Shown here piece by piece: positions 9,805 through 21,472 of a stretch of DNA of 64,000 bases. Location: the NCBI RefSeq assembly GCF_000151665.1, contig NW_013171827.1, forward strand, positions 1,323,066 through 1,387,065, in the 5' to 3' direction. The notes under the pieces were generated by a model, which was not told the origin of the DNA, did not search any database, and saw only the letters and a program-made list of their open reading frames with translations. This DNA is from Blastocystis hominis (lineage: Eukaryota > Sar > Bigyra > Opalinata > Blastocystidae). A program made the translations under genes and the position numbers. Within the stretch, counting starts at the first letter, position 1, and every line of letters begins with the position of its first letter.

Positions 9805-12141
9805 ATGCCTTCGAAGAGGGTAAATAGGAAAAATGTATGGATTATAGTAAGCATTCATTCTAGTTGGAAGCAGAGAGAAAAAGCCTTCCTGTGTTTGCCT
9901 ATCGGAAAGACATTATTGAATCAGTAAAGAATAATCCCACTACAATTATTGTTGGAGAAACAGGAAGTGGAAAAACAACTCAAATTGCCCAATACCTGCT
10001 AGAATCTGGTTATTTTAAGTAAATACATTTCTTATCGATTATATATAGTGATGGTGTTATTGGAATTACTCAACCGCGTCGTGTGGCTGCCATCACTGTA
10101 GCCAAGCGAGTTGCTGAAGAAAGAGGAACAGAACTTGGAGACGAGGTTGGCTACAGTGTTCGATTCGATGAATGCACCTCAATGAACACTTGTATCAAGT
10201 TCCTAACAGATGGAATGCTCCTTCGTGAAGCCATGCTGGACCGTGAATTATCCCAGTACGCATTCAATCAGAAAAACTAAAATTTCAGATATAGTGTGCT
10301 AATCCTCGATGAAGCACACGAACGATCCCTTCAAACCGATATTCTGTGTTCTTTCATCCGCTATGTACAGCAAAGCCGAAAAATCCGTTTGATCGTGATG
10401 AGTGCCACCATTCAATGCGAACTATTCGAAAATTTCTTTTATCCAAACCACTCTGGATCGAATTTCCCAAACCACATCATTCAAATCAAAGGCCGCACTT
10501 TCCCCGTTGAGATCTAGTCTTTGTTTGGAATGAAATAAACGATAGTTACACACCCACACCCGAACCAGACTATTTAGAAGCTGCTTTAATCGCCATTCTC
10601 CAAGTACTCATTCATTCTCTTCTTCTCATTCTTTCAGATCCATTTAGATCTTCCCACTGGCGATATTCTCGTGTTTCTCACCGGTCAAGAAGAAATTGAA
10701 TCACTGGCAGAAATGCTGGAAGAAAAGCTTCCTCTCTTCCCGAAAGACGCCAAATCGCTTCTGATTTATCCACTCTACGCAGCCTTGCCTCCCGAACAAC
10801 AATTGGCCGTGTTTACTCCCACGCCTCCCGATTCGCGCAAAGTGATTCTGTCTACGAACATCGCGGAATCGTCGGTGACAATCCAAGGCATCAAATACGT
10901 CGTGGACAGCGGTATGATCAAAATCCGCGTGTCGCAAACGACCACCGGACTCGAATCGCTTCTCGTCACGCCCGTTTCGAAGTCACATGCGTGGCAACGA
11001 TCGGGACGAGCAGGTCGTGAAAGTGCTGGGAAGGTAGATTTGATCAAACGATGAGACGCAGTGCTTTCGCTTGTTTCCTGAAGACGCGTTTCTCGCTCTT
11101 CCTGAAGACGCAGTGCCCGAAATTCAGCGATGCAATTTGAGCAGCATGATTCTTCAGGTGTGTCGTGGGTTATTGAATGGAACATAGCTGAAAACGATGG
11201 GGATCGAGGACGTTTTGGGGTTCCACTATCTGCAAGCTCCTTCGCGCGATTCGCTCAAACGATCGTTGGAGCAGCTGCTTCTCTTGGGGGCTCTGGATCG
11301 CCGATCTGTAATGAAGAGGTCTGGTTTGGATGTAGGGATCGCTGACCAAGCTGGGGAGAGAAATGGCGCTGCTTCCTTTAGATCCGCTATACTCCCGCCT
11401 GCTGATTCTGAGCAAAGAATACCACTGTTCGGCTGAGGTAGATGCGGATATGGATGAATGATGGAAAGATTCTGGATATCGTGTCGATTCTGTCTGTGGA
11501 AAATGTCTTTTATTCTCCACGCGAGGAGCGAGAGAAAGCCAACGTGTCGCACAAACGATTCGCTTCCGTGTATGGAGATCATTTGACTTATTTGAATGTC
11601 TTCCATGCCTATCGGTAGTCACCCATTTGGACATATCAACAATAGAGAGGAAAAAGGGAATGTTCAGTGGTGTCATGATAATTATATCAATTCTCGATCG
11701 ATGAAGACTGCTGTGGAAATTCGCAAGCAACTCGTTGGCTATTGCCAGAAAATTGGAATTGAAGAAATCGTAACCTGCGTTGTGATTTCGTTGATTAGAG
11801 CTGCGAAGGGGAATTCGATCAGGTTCGGCGTTGTTTGGCTGCTGGAATGTTCGTGCAGGTTGCGAATCGAGTGAAGGAGGTTGTGAAGAACAGTCGGTGT
11901 GAATATCAAACCATTATAGGTCACAAAACGGCAGCCATCCATCCAGCCTCCGTTCTTTTTCAGAGGAAACCATACCCTGATGCGATTGTTTATACCATAT
12001 CCAAATAGAGAGAAGGAGGGCTGTCCTTAACGGAGCAGGAGCTTGTGTACACGACAAAGGAATACTTTAGAGGAGTAACAGCGATTGAAGCAGCTTGGCT
12101 TCCTGAGCTGATACCTGAATGGTTTAGTTCGAAGAGTAATT
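9805..12141 (+). CDS. DHX33: DEAH-box RNA helicase, DHX33-like
   Basis: Thirteen exons (introns 9835-9863, 10019-10048, 10256-10288, 10517-10545, 10604-10637, 11034-11061, 11158-11187, 11308-11335, 11438-11468, 11615-11645, 11770-11798 and the unusual 11997-12038). Helicase motifs in order: [59 protein letters not shown]. The C-terminal half matches DHX33 more than PRP2/16/22/43: RKSLPVF start, [31 protein letters not shown] and [13 protein letters not shown]. There is no extended N-terminus; the protein begins at the helicase core. DHX33 acts in ribosome biogenesis and RNA sensing in animals; a ribosome role is inferred. The frame ends at AAT then T, four bases before TGTTTGTT (12146), so the stop is TAA made by polyadenylation. 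Confidence 0.88.
11997..12038 (+). other. Candidate U12-type (AT-AG) intron in the DHX33-like gene
   Basis: A 42-nt segment with an in-frame TAG interrupts [12 protein letters not shown], a stretch that is continuous in DHX33. It begins ATATCC, the U12 5' splice-site core. It carries TCCTTAAC, the U12 branch-site consensus, about 8 nt before its terminal AG. No GT donor gives a comparable protein: the GT-AG alternatives (21 or 51 nt from 11988) either insert or delete family residues. Confidence 0.6.
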
Positions 12142-12145
12142 TGGA

Positions 12146-12153
12146 TGTTTGTT
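12146..12153 (+). terminator. TGTTTGTT 3'-end motif of the DHX33-like gene
   Basis: Exact octamer; the genome has no in-frame stop before it. The next in-frame stop is TAG at 12181. 12184-12972 downstream is AT-rich with no supported gene. Confidence 0.65.
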
Positions 12154-12972
12154 TGATAAACAGTGTGCATTCTTTATTGTAGAATGAGAGGAAGCGATTG
12201 GAAAGATAGGTGTTCAATTCACTTTGTTTAGATATAATAATCACAATAATAGAGAAGAATCACAATGCCATTCACAGTACTATGTTTGTCATGTATAAGA
12301 AATACTGGTCATTCATTCATTCAAAATATACTCAGATAACATCAAGCACAGAATGAAGTGATATGTTTGCTTTTCTGCCCTAAATTGCATTTTGGTTTTG
12401 ACTCACTATACAATCTTCCATATTCCACAATAACATCATTATTATTACAATAATGTGGATGATTCTAGATTAAAGAGCAATCGTGTCAAAAGAGAATCAA
12501 TCCCTTCACACCAATAGCCCCAATCAACAATACTGAATATCTATTCTCTTAAATCTAAATAGTTATATTTATGATAATATGCTAAAAACAAAATACACTA
12601 TTGGTACTTGCTTTCTAAAGTGAATTGCACAGAAATGGTACATTCTACTTAGTATCAATATAATGCGTGAGCAAGTCCTCATTATTAACTGCAAGGATAA
12701 TTGTCTGAACAAGAAATGACAAAAACGTAAGAAAGTCAAATGTATGGCTTCTGAGCTGAGTATATAGATATATAGTGCATAAAAGCAGCGAATTTATCGA
12801 AATACTAAGAAAATCAAAGGGATGAAGGAATACAATCTTTTAATGTATTCTCTTCATTTCGCAACAGAATAAAAGTGAAATAATTGTGATAATGAATAAA
12901 AATGAGTATCCCGTCCATAAAGAATAGGAAAAGAATGGTGATAACCATTGATTTAAAATAGTCCATATTTCG

Positions 12973-14787
12973 ATGCAAAACATTGTTGATTTTGCCAATT
13001 CTGTTAGTAGTAACTATCAAGTAGACAGTTCTATCATTCAAATTGTTCAGGCATGCTTGGGGAAAGCAATGAAACCATATGGCTGGATTTCACTTATATT
13101 GAGTAATGGAGAATGTGTAGTATTGCAATTCGATAATGAAATATTCATGAATCAAGGATTTGTGGTCAATGAACAGAAAGTGTTGAAAGTGTTTGGAAAT
13201 CATCAAATTGGTGCTATTTCATATAATGAAGAACAATCCATAGAAATAGTAGAAGGAATCGTGGATTTAGATCATGGAAGTCGATTTGAAGGATTGATAT
13301 TGGCAGAAAACAAGTTTGGAATTCCATTTGGATATGGTGAAATGTATGATGATGATGGATTCTTGGTGTACAAGGGCATAATGATCAATTGGAAACGATT
13401 TGGATATGGAACGAGTTATCATGATAATGGATGTATTGAATATGAAGGATATTGGTGTGATGATAAGCGATTTGGAAGCGGCATTGTGTATGATCGATCA
13501 GGTAAATTAGTGAATGAATGTGAATGGTATAACGGAATTGAAAGCGATATTGATTATGAAGGAGATGGAAGCAAACCAATGAATATGGGAGTGAAACATT
13601 TGAAACTGAGTAACAATTGTGTATTGGTTGATTGGGATGTTTCATTGTTGTATAATTTGGAATCAATCGAAATCGGCAATGAATGTTTTGAATCAGTGCA
13701 AACATTCAAAATTGATAGATTGAATCAATTGAAAAGCCTGAAAATCGGAAACAATTCATTTACTCAGAGAAAGAATGAAGAGGATTATGATAAATCGAAA
13801 TCATTCCACATATTGAATTGTGAATCATTGGAATCCATTCAAATTGGTCGATATAGTTTCAGTGATTTTGGAGGAGACTTTGAATTGAAAAATCTACCAC
13901 AATTACAATCCATTCAAATTGGAATAATTGGAAGTGAATCATGCAATTTCAATGCTAATTCATTTGTGCTTCGAGGTATTGATATGATATTGAATATTTG
14001 AATGATGCATAGATCTTCCAAATCTACAATCCATTACATTAGGTGATTATGCATTCTATAGATCCTTATCGACAGTAATTGAAAGTATTGAATGAATTGG
14101 ATTGAAATGATTGATGTAGATCTTCCATCATTAGAATCCATTCAACTCGGTAAATATGCACTTGAAGGAAGAGATTATTATTCAAGTTCATTGATAATGC
14201 GAAGTAATAATGAAATGATTCGAAAGATATGCTTTGTAGATCTTCCAAATCTAACATCAATCACTTCTGAAAAATATAGTTTCTATAATCCTCGTTGGGT
14301 GACATTGGAAAGTATTTCTGCATATTGAATATTGATAGTATTTAGATATTCCAAATCTTCGAAATGTCAAACTACCTAGTTCATTCAAGAAAGTTCGATC
14401 GAGATCAATATTGAGTATAGTTTGATTGATTTGATTTGATTCATAGATGTTTCTTCGATTCTGGTTGATCTTGTAAATCAAATGACTGATTCCGATTCCG
14501 ATTCCGATTCCGATTCCGATTCCGATTCCGATTCTGATTCTGATTCTGATTCTGATTCTGATTCTGATTCTGATTCTGATTCTGATTCTGATTCTGATTC
14601 CGATTCCGATTCTGATTCCGATTCCGATTCCGATTCTGATTCTGATTCTGATTCCGATTCCGATTCCGATTCATATTCCGATTCCGATTCATATTCCGAT
14701 TCCGATTCATATTCCGATTCCAATTCATATTCCGATTCCAATTCATATTCCGATTCCGATTCATATTCTGATTCATATTCTGAATAA
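12973..14787 (+). CDS. MORN + leucine-rich-repeat protein with Ser-Asp tail (copy 1)
   Basis: Six exons (introns 13976-14012, 14085-14119, 14204-14239, 14312-14345, 14415-14446) give 546 aa. Order: unique N-terminus; MORN-like repeats about residues 110-195 ([42 protein letters not shown]); BspA-like LRRs from about 215 ([31 protein letters not shown]); then exons 2-5 that each encode one LRR beginning D/N-LP; then a C-terminal Ser-Asp repeat of roughly 100 residues from 14482. All internal introns are phase 1 and abut ATCTTCCA-type codons. No signal peptide is obvious, so membrane exposure is uncertain. The LRR type is common in surface or interaction proteins of anaerobic protists. Encoded TAA, then TGTTTGTT at 14835. 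Confidence 0.8.
14482..14784 (+). repeat. GATTCY hexanucleotide array encoding Ser-Asp repeats
   Basis: About fifty copies of GATTCC/GATTCT, passing into GATTCATATTCC-type units at the 3' end (Ser-Tyr-Ser-Asp). The array lies in frame with the last exon of the LRR gene. All six frames are open across it, so antisense Glu-Ser and Asn-Arg ORFs here are by-products. Confidence 0.9.
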
Positions 14788-14834
14788 ATAAAGTGATAAT
14801 ATGCAGTTCTTTTTTAGATGATTGCATTTTCAAT

Positions 14835-14842
14835 TGTTTGTT
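14835..14842 (+). terminator. TGTTTGTT 3'-end motif of LRR copy 1
   Basis: Octamer within a TGTT-repeat run about 48 nt after the TAA. 14850-16400 beyond it is AT-rich, low-complexity DNA in which I see no gene. Confidence 0.5.
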
Positions 14843-16402
14843 TGTTTGTTTCAAACTCGTTACCATCATTCTCTGGTTTTTGACTATAGATTTATTCATC
14901 GATTGACTCTTTTCCATCATTACAACATAGATTGAATTGACTAACATATTTTAATTCTTTGTGTAATCGATAATGAAAATGAAATAGAACTGTTGGGAAA
15001 ACAAAAAGCTAAATGGATACGAATAGGTTTGATCCAATATTCAAAATAGAAATATGTTATACGAAACTGATTACTTAGACGATTCTTAACAATTCAACAA
15101 ATCCTATCAACAGGATAGTCACATAGAGTATTGAGATTGACTAAGTTATTTAAGAACGGAAATGAATGTCAATAGAATTTGTTGTTTCGATTTGATTTGT
15201 GTATATTGAATGAGAATAACCTACTATTACTAAAAATGAAAGATAATGGAATTGTCTTGAATTGAGATGTGAAATGAATTGTTCAATAGTTTTCGTATTA
15301 ACAATAAATAAATAAATTGAATAGTTTGAAAACGATAGAACAGAATTGTGTAACGGAAAAAATTAGTGAACTGAGAATAGAGAGTTTCAATCAATTGATT
15401 ATGTAAATGATGAGATTTTGAATTTGCTTTTACCTTTGTGCTTTGCAATTATTCATCACAATTCCATTTTCAAATTCACCTATTCATCAAAGACTTTATT
15501 CCATTATTGTATTGAGAACGAAAGTGTGTGTTGTTTGTTGTTTCATCTCAAACCTATTATCATCAATTCACACATAGATATCACTGTACTATTTTTATCA
15601 TTGATTTGATCACATCCATTAAGTTCATTGTTTCCGATAAATACTCATTTCTTATTCTATACTACTATTATTTACACTCTATCTATTGAATAATATCCAT
15701 TTTCACTGAATAGATCAATCAATGAATCTTGTTTGTCAAAATTACACTCTATGTGTTATCTTTCATTCCATTCGTTCATGGTGAATTGAATATCCAACTT
15801 ATGACTCTCCTATTCAAACAATCATTCACAGTTGTTAGTCTTTTACAAACATTCAAGTACAGTTATCAATATTACATGATTTCTGTTGAAATGTTATGTA
15901 GAATCTGTTTGTTTATCAAACCCATTGTTTTGATATTAGTTCTTTAACTCAACTCCATAATATTACGAATTAACAAACAATTCCTTATTTCTTTTGTGAT
16001 TATTCCAATCCTTCTCTATCACTAATCATTGAAACTTAGTCATATTTCTTGAAATGCTGAAGTCCAAAGTTTATTCATAAATGATAAATCTCCTCATATT
16101 GATCTGATGCTTTTTATTCAGATTTAACTCTACTTAAGAAGCATTCTGAATTCATGGTCAGGATCTCTTCACTTCACAGCCCTCAGCACTATGAACGATC
16201 AATGTTTGCTCAACGATTGTTTTTCCTGGATTCCTTACCACATTCCCATACTTCAATTAGCTGCAAACGATACAAAACCATAAATTCCAGAAAATATCCT
16301 GACTTTTGACTATTACCACTCAAATACAATCCATTCTTCTCACATATCCAACATACCACATATCATTCATCCTTCAATTCCTTCAACTATCTCTTGTATT
16401 AC

Positions 16403-16410
16403 AACAAACA
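16403..16410 (-). terminator. TGTTTGTT 3'-end motif of the giant (pseudo)gene
   Basis: Octamer 15 nt after the terminal TAG on the minus strand. Confidence 0.5.
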
Positions 16411-16425
16411 CGCTACACATACTCT

Positions 16426-19400
16426 CTAATGTGCAACAGAAATGGGGGGCAATGATTCCCGAATACACGATCCATACCCCTCTTTATCCTCAAAAATCTC
16501 CAATTTCTTTGCTTGTTCGGCCACATTCATACTTACCGAATAATATGAATCAAAACAGCCACTGATATCCGTGAATCTATCCTTCAAGAACTTGCTTTCT
16601 CCACTCTTCGTCTCCGCGTAAACCTTCACATAGCAGCACGGAATTCCCATATGCGTCTTCTTATCCATCACTCGCAACTGTCCAGACTTCACAGACAGCG
16701 CCACGAGCAGCGAATTGTTCAGCGAATAGCAGGCTTCGCGCAGCGTTCCGTTCCGCACTTCCACCAAAACATTCTTCTCCTGGTATTCTTTCGGAAGCGT
16801 GTAGCAAAACTCGCCCACGCCATCGACTTCAAAAGGCAGCTGGACATGCTGCGTGTAGTTGGGACGAATGAAGAGCGACGAAGACTTGTTGAACACGAAG
16901 GGATTCAGACTGAAGAGCAACTCCACATCCAGCTCGTAGAGATTGATGTCTGCCTCGCGTAGATTGTAGTAGTGCAGCGTAATCACCTGATTCGTGGATG
17001 ACACTTCGAGTGAACTGTCCATATTCATTTGTAATCGTTTCGATTTGAATTCATCGCGAGCAAGGTCCGATTCGTCCCTGATTTCGAAGGTCTTCTCGAC
17101 ATCCATTGTTCCATCCACGCTCTTTACCATCGAAGAAATGTTGCTGAATAGATTTCGCCAGTACAGAACTGGATAGGACTCATAGCGAGCACAGATCTCG
17201 CGAGCCTGCGTCAAACTCTCCGTGAAACAATCGAAATACGCGATCATAGAATCGACCTGGACGTTGCAAACGCAGTCTGCGCGCGAAACAAAGCGGCCTT
17301 CTCGCTCTTCACAGACAAACTGTTTAAACACAGAAAGGGCGGTCATTACACGATCCTGAAGAATCAAATAATACACCAACAACGCGTAATCATTGCACGT
17401 GGGCTTCTTTTGCATCAGATACTTCAAGAAAAGCTCGTATTGCTTCTTTAGCTTGTCGTTCGGAATGTTCATGCTCTCTCCTAAGCGGAAACAACGATTA
17501 TTCACGTAGGGTTTGTACTCGCGAATATTGAAGAGTCCCTCAGCCACTGAATCGATTGTGAGCATCGGCGAAGAGAATGCCAATCCAACACGCTTCCTCA
17601 TTCTCATTCCCACAAGATCCTTCGTGGACTGCAGATCGTGGTGTTTCACTCCGAACTTCCAGATATCCTCGTTATAGAATCAAATTCGACTCAGCTCGGC
17701 AACCAGCTTCGTAAAGAACGAAGCATTGGACAGTCTGCCCAGCACATACTTCCATTCCAGCTCCTGAGCATCATGTGATCGAATGGAATCAAGCAGAACG
17801 TCCTCCGAAGCGTTGAGCGCTACATCTTCCCACGAAGTGACATCAAGCGTCTTCGCCTCCTTCACGCAGTGGAGCGTCGTGAAGGAAGGAGAAGCGACAG
17901 CGAGGATGGTCGCCTTCGTTGAATCGATGATGTGCGCTGGAAGATGCTCAAAGTCTCCCACCTTCGGGAAATAGAAGAAGCGAATAACTCAACGTGCAGG
18001 TGCTGAAGGCATCGATTGTCTTCACCTCGTTCACCAAAGACTTGAAATTGGATAGAGGGTACGATCCCCGCGGAATCTGATACATGATCTCCACGACTTG
18101 CTGGATGGGCGCCACATTCGTAATGACAATCATACAGGTGTACGAAACTCCCGCGACGAACTCGTTGGTTTCCATGAAACGCTCCACTTTCTTCCCGTTC
18201 ACTGTCTTCCAGTGATTGCTGTTATCGATGTACTTGGTCAGCACCATGAGAGGACAATCCGCAGGCTTTGTTCCCTCCTTCAGCATTTTGTGGAACACGA
18301 ACACGGGCGAATTCGTGACTAACTGCGATTTCTGTAGGTGATAGGCGGCTTCTTCACTCTGAATTCCCAGCACAGACAGGCAGAATAATACTTCCGAACC
18401 AGAGTGAGTGCAGAGAATGAAGTCTTTGGAGAGGAAGGGACAAGACGAGCCGCTGCGCAAATGATGGGCAAAGGACGCCCAAAACGCTGAATTGGGAACA
18501 AGACTCACAGGAGAAAACATTTCAGTGCTTTGGTAATAATATCCCTCTTGATACTCCTTCGTTTTCTCTAATCGTTCGTAGTGATGTTCTACACTCTTCT
18601 TCATTTTGTAAGTGTCAATGTCTTCCATTCGATCAGCCGACTGAGCAATGAATCGATGAGATGGCATGGCATCCATCCGATGCATTCGTGGAGCGGTCAT
18701 CGGAGGAGGCATTGGCATAGAACAATAATAGACTGCATCAGACATAGACTCAAAGTCCATGCTCCCATTACAAGCTCCAAATCTCATCATTCTTGGTTGA
18801 TTGAAATCAATAGACCTCATACACATCATTGGTGGAATAGCTCCATAAAGCATTGGCTTTGGTCGACATAACTCTTCCATAGGACGAGGAATAGAGTCAC
18901 TAAGAACTTCTTTTTCTTGCTCAGGTGGAAGCACAGAAGGCGGCGCATTCCAACTCTTCAGATTCATCGCACTTTGGAAAATGGAGGCGAACGCAAAGCG
19001 AGATAGAGGATTGTGCGCAGCATTATTCTTCATTCCAAGTTCGATTGCTGCACCTTTTCCTTGGACATTAAACTGGCCAGCAAAGCGCGCTCAAAAGCAT
19101 TCAGACGCTCAAAGAATTGGGGTTGAAGGAAGCGAGACACATCGCCCCCAGTAAGCCACACATCCAAAAATGATTTCTCGACCTTCGATTGCAGAGAAGA
19201 AGCGAGATATGCATCAAAGAAGGGACGGTCACGGAAATAGATGAAGACATTCACTTCCGAGCAGTTTTACTTGTTGTACAATCGCATCTTTTCCTTTTCG
19301 TTCATTCTGTCCCACGAAAAAAGGAACGAGAATTGCTGTAGCCTTGAATCGTCCAACAACACCTTCAAAAGCAGCCATACATCCTCTAGAGACGCCAACA

Positions 19401-20430
19401 CTTGCATCTCTGACTTGCTGTCAATCGACAACGGTTCCTCCGCCGTTACTACCGATATCCGCTTCTCCTCCGTGTAATTCTTCGAGGGATCCAGCGATTC
19501 CTCCAGCTCTTGCTGCTGAACCATCAGTGAAACACGGTCATCCTCGCTCCCAGAATCGAACAACACAGTGTCCAAGAAGCGGCCTTCATCCACTGCAACC
19601 ACTTCAACCTCGCATCCATTCTCCTTGTAATCGCTCAGATCGATTTCTGCTTTTCCATCTACCATTTGGATGTTCGGCAGCAAACGAGAAAACACACGGA
19701 TCGTCTCACGACTATCGCGCTGTTTCATATCCTTCGGAGCAACATCCAACTCATCTCGTGTCTTGGAAACGCAGGCTCCTGGACGTTCTTCATGCTTTTC
19801 TGCAAAGTTCGTTCCAGCCAATGCCTCCTTCGCTTTCGTCGTCGTTTCATCCACTTTGATCGGATTCATCAGCAATCCAGGAGGAGGCAGCATGTTGCCA
19901 GGCAGCGTTCGATTCGCTCGCTTTCGTCCCTGGATGTAGTCGTACTCTTCTGGAAGTTTACAATCATTCACGATAAGAGAAGAAACGGGATCTAGCTTAA
20001 TTCGCGCATAGGAAAGATTGTTCAGATCTCGGATGTGATTGCCAAGCATCAAACTCTCGTAGAACGACTTGAACAACACATGAACGTGTGTAGATGGTGT
20101 GGCTCCATAAAGCTGGATCGTAAGATGCTGATCGTTCGGCGTGCAAATCATTGAAATGGGAGCATTACTCAGTTGCCGAGCCCAGGAACCAAAGAACGCA
20201 TAATGTTCAGTAATGTTTATCTTGGAAGCATGATAAACGCTGATTCGAATGGTGTACAAGGTTCCATTCCTATCTCGAACATACAACACATATTTTCCAG
20301 GCTTCAGATTGTGAATCAAAACATAGCCATCGACCCTTGCCAAACAAGATTGCAAGGATTCAATTTCGTCCTCGCTCTTCCTGATACGAAATTGAGTAAG
20401 ACATTCGAGTGTAACTGTGGAAGTAGTATT
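16426..20430 (-). pseudogene. Disrupted giant protein with macroglobulin/MG2-like C-terminus
   Basis: The minus strand carries about 1,320 codons of one continuous protein. Its C-terminus (FLKDRFTDISGCFDSYY ... EDKEGYGSCIRESLPP) matches a family of very large uncharacterised protist proteins ending in an MG2/carboxypeptidase-regulatory-like domain; central parts (NCSEVNVFIYFRDR, FYFPKVGDFEHLP, DIWKFGVKHHD) also look family-like. One 26-nt intron (about 19034-19059) is clear. Three lesions break it: in-frame TAA at 19267-19269, a +1 frameshift near 17975 and in-frame TGA at 17680-17682. No plausible GT-AG intron removes any of them. The 5' end is unclear; exonic frame continues to about 20430 and the N-terminal part expected for the family is missing next to a mobile element. 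A 3' octamer (16403-16410) is intact. Pseudogene, sequence errors or stop readthrough are all possible. Confidence 0.6.
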
Positions 20431-20909
20431 GAAATCGTATCCGAATCATTTACATCGGCTAATACAACTCTGAAACAAGCAATCACACTTATTGCCAGTA
20501 AATCATATTTGATCACGATTGATACGGTGATTTTTTGTTCGAACTATGAACAGGTGCTAATGGGATTCACAAGCACGCCGAAATTAGTAATCGGTGCAGA
20601 CACGGCACGTATTATCAACATTCCAATGAACAATTTCGTGCCTACCACACTTGTGAGTGGTTCGTCCGTGATTACACCGACAAAGACGAATGCACAGACG
20701 ATTTAAGTGGTTAGTAGTGTCGCCACTATGATCACACATTACTTTACAGGATTGAAGGTGAGCGTGGTTGAAATGTAAGAGAGGGAATCAAGACCAAAGT
20801 GAAAGGCAAGCCCGCCAATTCACTTTGGCAAGCGCACATGGAACTTGTTGACCTTGTCCTTTTTGTCCTCTCAGAAAATCAAAGATTTCCCCTTCTCTAA
20901 CCCCTTTAT

Positions 20910-21041
20910 TTATCCTCTAATGAACTCTTCAATTTTGGTATGATCAAAGACCACACAGTAGATTTTAATTTCGATGGTTCCAATGAGCGGACCGACACAA
21001 TGACCATCGATGTTGTACCTGTCGACTCCGTAAGGATCCAT
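20910..21041 (-). CDS. Small element-associated ORF, 43 aa
   Basis: Starts MDPYGVDRYNIDGHCVG and ends in an encoded TAA. Composition is protein-like and it lies in tandem with two other minus-strand ORFs of element A. It may instead be the last exon of the ORF at 21060. Not recognised. Confidence 0.3.
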   Translation of the reverse strand: MDPYGVDRYNIDGHCVGPLIGTIEIKIYCVVFDHTKIEEFIRG

Positions 21042-21059
21042 TGAATACAAGAGCAAGTG

Positions 21060-21257
21060 CTATACTTCGTAGCTATTTTGTTCACAGATGGTTTGAAGTA
21101 TGTGCTTAAAGTCGGCTAAGTAGAACGAGACTGATAGAGGCATGTTTTCAAAGTCTTTTAACATTCTAGTATCTGGATCATCGACGAACGAGTTGATCAT
21201 GTCGAATATGGATCGCCCGGCAATTTCACGTCGTTCTTCAGTTATCCAGTAGTTCAT
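21060..21257 (-). CDS. Small element-associated ORF, 65 aa
   Basis: Begins MNYWITEERREIAGRSIF. Acidic, helical-looking and without recognised motifs. It follows the 21275-21466 ORF by 17 nt on the same strand, so the two may form one transcription unit. Confidence 0.35.
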   Translation of the reverse strand: MNYWITEERREIAGRSIFDMINSFVDDPDTRMLKDFENMPLSVSFYLADFKHILQTICEQNSYEV

Positions 21258-21274
21258 TTCTATTTATGAATCCA

Positions 21275-21466
21275 TTATTTCACTTTAATCTCTGTTGGAC
21301 TGATTGTGATGTCACTACCACTATCATTTTCGGATTTATTCTTTTCGTTGTAAACACATAGACAGCTACAGCGATCTTTGCATTTCGAGTCTAGCACCAG
21401 TTTGTGGTTCTTCCTCTTACTCATCCATTTCCATATCCCTTTCAACCATTGAATAAAGCGGTTCAT
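21275..21466 (-). CDS. Small basic, cysteine-containing ORF, 63 aa
   Basis: Begins MNRFIQWLKGIWKWMSKR and has a cluster of four cysteines near the middle (KCKDRCSCLCVY), possibly metal-binding. It diverges from the integrase, whose N-terminal remnant starts just across the strand boundary. Not recognised. Confidence 0.35.
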   Translation of the reverse strand: MNRFIQWLKGIWKWMSKRKNHKLVLDSKCKDRCSCLCVYNEKNKSENDSGSDITISPTEIKVK

Positions 21467-21472
21467 TTATGA

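Noticed and set aside
14478-14947. Glu-Ser and Asn-Arg repeat proteins on the minus strand
   Set aside because: All six frames of the GATTCY array are open; only the Ser-Asp frame joins conserved exons.
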